Source: JASHVB01 sp049522565 (lineage in GTDB: Bacteria; Pseudomonadota; Alphaproteobacteria; Acetobacterales; Acetobacteraceae). Taken from it: a stretch of DNA of 9,173 nucleotides. Position 1 is the stretch's first letter. Each line of letters starts with the position of its first letter. This document shows, piece after piece, positions 6,963-9,173 of this stretch. A program made the translations under genes and the position numbers. Below the pieces are notes generated by a model, which was not told where the DNA came from, searched no databases, and saw only the letters and a list, made by a program, of their open reading frames with translations. Location: assembly GCA_049522565.1 (NCBI GenBank), contig JBEKNT010000273.1, positions 1 to 9,173 on the forward strand. The letters are read 5' to 3'.

Positions 6963-6978
6963 TTCACGTATCCGTGAA
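6963..6978. promoter_or_regulatory. TTCACG-N4-CGTGAA dyad upstream of vgrG
   Basis: TTCACG (6963-6968) and CGTGAA (6973-6978) form a perfect 6-bp inverted repeat around a 4-base spacer. Its sequence differs from the palindrome at 6926-6941, and it lies 37 bp further upstream of vgrG (start to start). It could be a second operator, or a short hairpin in a read-through transcript. Confidence 0.45.
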
Positions 6979-7025
6979 GCCGCGCCCGGCTTGCCGTGCA
7001 AACAGGCCCCATGTGAGGGAGGATT

Positions 7026-7778
7026 TCAACCGATATGCGCGCCGGTCAGCCCCTTCTCGTACTTCGTTCGCACGCGGGAGGTCGCCTCGCCGACGGTGAT
7101 GGAACCATCGCCGTTCAGGTCGAGGCCGGCGTTCTGGCTATAGGCCAGCGTGCCCGATGAGAACAATACGTGATCGGAACCTGCGCCGATCGCCGCGGGG
7201 TAGAGGATCGCCATGTACACGTCCTCCAGGGTTTTCAGCTTGCCCCGGTACGGGGTGAAATACTGCTTGACGTAATCAAGCTGCGCGACTGCCGTCATCG
7301 CAGCCAGCGCGGCGGAGGTCGTCCCCAGGTTCGTTGCAGTCTTCGGCATGAACTGGATCAGGCCGATGGCGCCGCTCCCTGCCTCGTTCTCCACCGAGGC
7401 GCTGAATGACTCGCCGCTTTCGAACGCCATGGCCGCCATGAGGAAATCGACGCACACCAGCAGATCGAAGGCGATGCTGATGACCTTGGTCTTGAAGCCG
7501 AGATCGACCGCGCCGCCCCACGCGATCCGATCGCCGGGGCCGCCGTTGAGGGCCTGAAGCGTCGGGCTGCCAGGCTCGACGACCGGTTCGGCACACATCA
7601 TCATGTGGGCGCTGAAGAACTTCTCCAGCGCGGCGATGGTTTGCGGTCCGATCGTACCGTCAACGCTCAACAGGCGCGCGGTGTGCGGCTGGAAGCGGTT
7701 GAGCAGCATCTGCACCGCGCGAACATCGTCGGCCAGGTTGGTGGCACCCTTGCCGACCGAAGCGACAATCTGTGCCAT
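7026..7778 (-). CDS. Putative T6SS muramidase effector, PG-binding plus lytic domain
   Basis: The 250-residue product probably cleaves peptidoglycan glycan strands in the periplasm of attacked cells. Residues 1-58 resemble a peptidoglycan-binding domain (SVGKGATN, DDVRAVQMLLN, VDGTIGPQT), followed by the linker PGSPTLQAL. Residues about 100-245 look like a lysozyme/lytic transglycosylase-type fold: Glu120 in AFESGESF is the candidate catalytic acid, and AGSGAIGLIQFMP (133-145) is the typical glycine-rich motif. Residues 220-231 form an EF-hand-type loop with Asp220, Asn222, Asp224, Ser226 and Glu231 in coordinating positions. There is no signal peptide, as expected of T6SS cargo. The ATG at 7778 has GGAG (7787-7790) at 8-nt spacing. 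It lies between a small exported protein and vgrG. A phage-type lysin or housekeeping lytic enzyme is less likely given the context. Effector role and metal binding are inferences. Confidence 0.85.
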   Translation of the reverse strand: MAQIVASVGKGATNLADDVRAVQMLLNRFQPHTARLLSVDGTIGPQTIAALEKFFSAHMMMCAEPVVEPGSPTLQALNGGPGDRIAWGGAVDLGFKTKVISIAFDLLVCVDFLMAAMAFESGESFSASVENEAGSGAIGLIQFMPKTATNLGTTSAALAAMTAVAQLDYVKQYFTPYRGKLKTLEDVYMAILYPAAIGAGSDHVLFSSGTLAYSQNAGLDLNGDGSITVGEATSRVRTKYEKGLTGAHIG

Positions 7779-7810
7779 GACTGGATCTCCGCTGACTGTG
7801 CTGGCGGGGT

Positions 7811-8296
7811 CTAGCCGCCGTTGCGACGAAAGAACGCCCCGGTTTCTGCCACTCCGTCCGGATGCAGGGCAAGCCATGCCGTCATGACCCCGGCGCTTTC
7901 CGCGGAGCCGGGGCGAGTCAGCCGGAACAGCAGCGCATCGGGCTGGAAGACCCGCACGCCATAGGCGTTTGCCAGCGCGCCGTTGGCATAGGAGGCGAAC
8001 GCCACCGCAAGGACGTTGCGATCGCCGTGCACGGTGCAGCGCAGCATTTCGTCCTGCTGATAGCCTTCGAGATGCAACGCGCATGTCGGACCGGCCGGCG
8101 CCCGCCGCAGCATGAGGCTGTAATGGTAGGCGATCGGCGAACCGCCGACGGTGTGACCGGCGGCGCCATCGAACACGTACGATCCGTACCACGGCGCCAG
8201 CCAGCCGAAACCGTCGGCCCAGGCGGGTGCGGCTGCGCACAGCGCCCAGGCGACGATGCACCAGGACGCGATCCGCTGCCGTCGCGCTGCCGTCAC
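7811..8296 (-). CDS. Small exported protein, candidate immunity protein
   Basis: The 161-residue product has a clear Sec signal peptide: a basic start (RRQR), a hydrophobic core (CIVAWALCAAAPA) and a likely cleavage site after AWA at residue 27. The mature part is short, with a WYGSYVFDG motif and GGSPIAYHYSLML strand near its start and two cysteines (72 and 87) that could pair. The first part vaguely recalls the DUF5991 family, a weak memory-based guess. The GTG start at 8296 is chosen because it overlaps the dehydrogenase stop (GTGA) and places the signal peptide at the N-terminus; no later start keeps it. It ends 32 bp before the muramidase-like gene, so a periplasmic immunity protein that blocks this enzyme is the leading hypothesis. 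The sequence itself does not prove this. Confidence 0.75.
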   Translation of the reverse strand: MTAARRQRIASWCIVAWALCAAAPAWADGFGWLAPWYGSYVFDGAAGHTVGGSPIAYHYSLMLRRAPAGPTCALHLEGYQQDEMLRCTVHGDRNVLAVAFASYANGALANAYGVRVFQPDALLFRLTRPGSAESAGVMTAWLALHPDGVAETGAFFRRNGG

Positions 8297-9042
8297 AGCA
8301 TCACCGTGCCGCCGTCCACCGCGATGGTTTGTCCGGTCACGAAGCGCGACTCGTCGGAGATCAGCCAGGCCACCGTCCCGGTCAGGTCGGCCGGCACCAG
8401 CGTGCGTTGCAGTGCCTGGCCGGCGCGGATCGTCTCCAGCGCGCGGTCGAGCTTGTCGGCGAAGAACTCCTGCGTGCCCTCGGTCATCACCGCGCTTGGT
8501 GCCAGCGCGTTCACTCTGATGTTGTCGCGGCCCAACTCGCGTGCCAGCCCGCGGGTCAGCCCGATCACCGCCGCCTTCGAGGTGGTGTAGTGCAGCGCGT
8601 AGGGCATGCCGTAGGTCGCGGCGAGCGACGCGACGTTGACGATCGAGCCGCCGCCCGCGGCGCGCATCGCCGCCACCACCGCCTTGCAGCAGTTCCAGAT
8701 GCCCTTGACGTTCACCGCCATCGCGGCGTCCCAGTCGGCTTCCGGAATGGCATTGAACCGTCCGCCGCGCAGCGAGCCGTACAACGCGGCGTTGTTGATC
8801 AGCGCGTCGATCCGGCCGAAGGCCTGCACCGCCGCGGCAGCCATTGCCTCGGCGGATGCCATGTCGGTGACGTCCAGTTTGACGCCGATGGCACCGTTGC
8901 CGGCCGCCGCGGCGGCGGCGGTGCAATCCGCCACGTCGCCGGCCACGACCGACGCTCCGGCGGCGCCGAACGCGCGCGCATATTCAAAGCCCAGCCCGCG
9001 CGCTGCTCCCGTGATCAGCACGACCTTGCCTGCGACCGACAT
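8293..9042 (-). CDS. Short-chain dehydrogenase/reductase (SDR)
   Basis: This is a 249-residue classical SDR, an NAD(P)-dependent oxidoreductase of unknown substrate. The Rossmann motif TGAARGLG is at 11-18, NNAA at 83-86, Asn111, Ser139 and the catalytic YTTSK at 152-156 with Tyr152 and Lys156. Asp36 at the end of the second strand (VVAGDV) favours NAD over NADP. The C-terminus VTGQTIAVDGGTVML is standard. The ATG at 9042 is preferred over an upstream in-frame ATG because the protein then begins at the conserved first strand and AAGGGGG (9047-9053) lies 4 nt upstream. Its stop overlaps the GTG of the small exported protein, so the two are probably co-translated, although a metabolic SDR has no obvious T6SS role. 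It may mark the edge of the T6SS locus. Confidence 0.93.
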   Translation of the reverse strand: MSVAGKVVLITGAARGLGFEYARAFGAAGASVVAGDVADCTAAAAAAGNGAIGVKLDVTDMASAEAMAAAAVQAFGRIDALINNAALYGSLRGGRFNAIPEADWDAAMAVNVKGIWNCCKAVVAAMRAAGGGSIVNVASLAATYGMPYALHYTTSKAAVIGLTRGLARELGRDNIRVNALAPSAVMTEGTQEFFADKLDRALETIRAGQALQRTLVPADLTGTVAWLISDESRFVTGQTIAVDGGTVML

Positions 9043-9046
9043 GTTG

Positions 9047-9053
9047 CCCCCTT
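9047..9053 (-). promoter_or_regulatory. Ribosome binding site deciding the SDR start
   Basis: AAGGGGG on the minus strand lies 4 nt before the ATG at 9042. It favours this start over in-frame ATGs upstream, which lack such a site and whose extra residues look like translated intergenic repeat. Confidence 0.6.
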
Positions 9054-9116
9054 GCGTTGGTGTCATTGCGTCCGGTCCGGACGTCCCTGTCATCGCGCCA
9101 CTGTCCCCGCGCCCCC

Positions 9117-9160
9117 TGTCATTGCGAGAGGCGCGGCGACGAAGCAATCCCCCGCGTCGG
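9117..9160. repeat. Dispersed CATTGCGAG/GAAGCAATC-type repeat
   Basis: TGTCATTGCGAG (9117-9128) and GAAGCAATCCC (9141-9151) form the ends of an inverted repeat, with ATTGC and GCAAT pairing. This pattern (TCATTGCGAG...GAAGCAATCC) is a familiar dispersed intergenic repeat in many proteobacteria; recognition is from memory. A shorter partial copy (GTCATTGCG) is at 9062-9070. It lies in the leader upstream of the SDR gene. Confidence 0.65.
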
Positions 9161-9173
9161 GGAGCAGTACTCG

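Larger units (their letters stand above)
6843..7025 (-). promoter_or_regulatory. Intergenic region upstream of vgrG
   Basis: This gap of about 180 bp between the muramidase-like gene and vgrG is less GC-rich than its surroundings and holds two separate 16-bp dyads (annotated individually). On the minus strand TTGCTT and TGTTAA are spaced by 17 bases around the first dyad, a poor match to a sigma-70 promoter. I do not see a clear sigma-54 site. It is the best candidate in the window for a separate vgrG promoter, but this is inference. Confidence 0.45.

Noticed and set aside
7026..8261. Muramidase reading extended upstream to 8261
   Set aside because: The extension runs out of frame through the small exported protein and lacks domains; the ATG at 7778 has a good GGAG site and starts the PG-binding module.
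8293..9147. Longer SDR reading from an ATG at 9147
   Set aside because: The 35 extra residues translate the dispersed intergenic repeat; the SDR fold begins at 9042 with its own ribosome site.

Overview
This 9.2-kb, very GC-rich window carries part of a type VI secretion system (T6SS) locus. Every gene I can support is on the minus strand. The codon use, the Tat-type lipoprotein signal on TssJ and the GC-rich intergenic repeats suggest an alphaproteobacterium. Acetobacteraceae would fit, but that is an inference from style, not from any marker gene.

In transcription order (high to low coordinates) the layout is as follows. First comes a repeat-like end (9117-9160) and a leader. Then a short-chain dehydrogenase/reductase (9042-8293) overlaps by 4 bp a small exported protein (8296-7811). 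Next, 32 bp on, is a peptidoglycan-binding/muramidase-like protein with an EF-hand-type loop (7778-7026). A 182-bp gap with two perfect 16-bp dyads leads to vgrG (6842-4749). One base further is a DUF6931-like gene (4747-4151). A 254-bp gap holds an inverted pair of REP-like arms around a 21-bp tandem repeat. Finally come tagH (FHA protein, 3896-2031), tssJ (2034-1558, ATGA overlap) and tssK (1498-176). The window ends in 175 bp of C-rich low-complexity sequence, probably a repeat and contig edge.

TssK (baseplate), TssJ (outer-membrane lipoprotein of the membrane complex) and TagH (phospho-threonine-dependent regulation) belong to the machine. VgrG is the spike. The muramidase-like protein has the usual design of a T6SS cargo effector: an N-terminal peptidoglycan-binding module and a C-terminal lytic domain, with no signal peptide. 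The small signal-peptide protein just upstream is the natural candidate for its periplasmic immunity protein. The most interesting unit is therefore 8296-4749: putative immunity, putative Ca2+-binding muramidase, and VgrG. Nothing here looks like a wholly new class of system; the novelty is in the effector-immunity pair and several regulatory or repeat structures.
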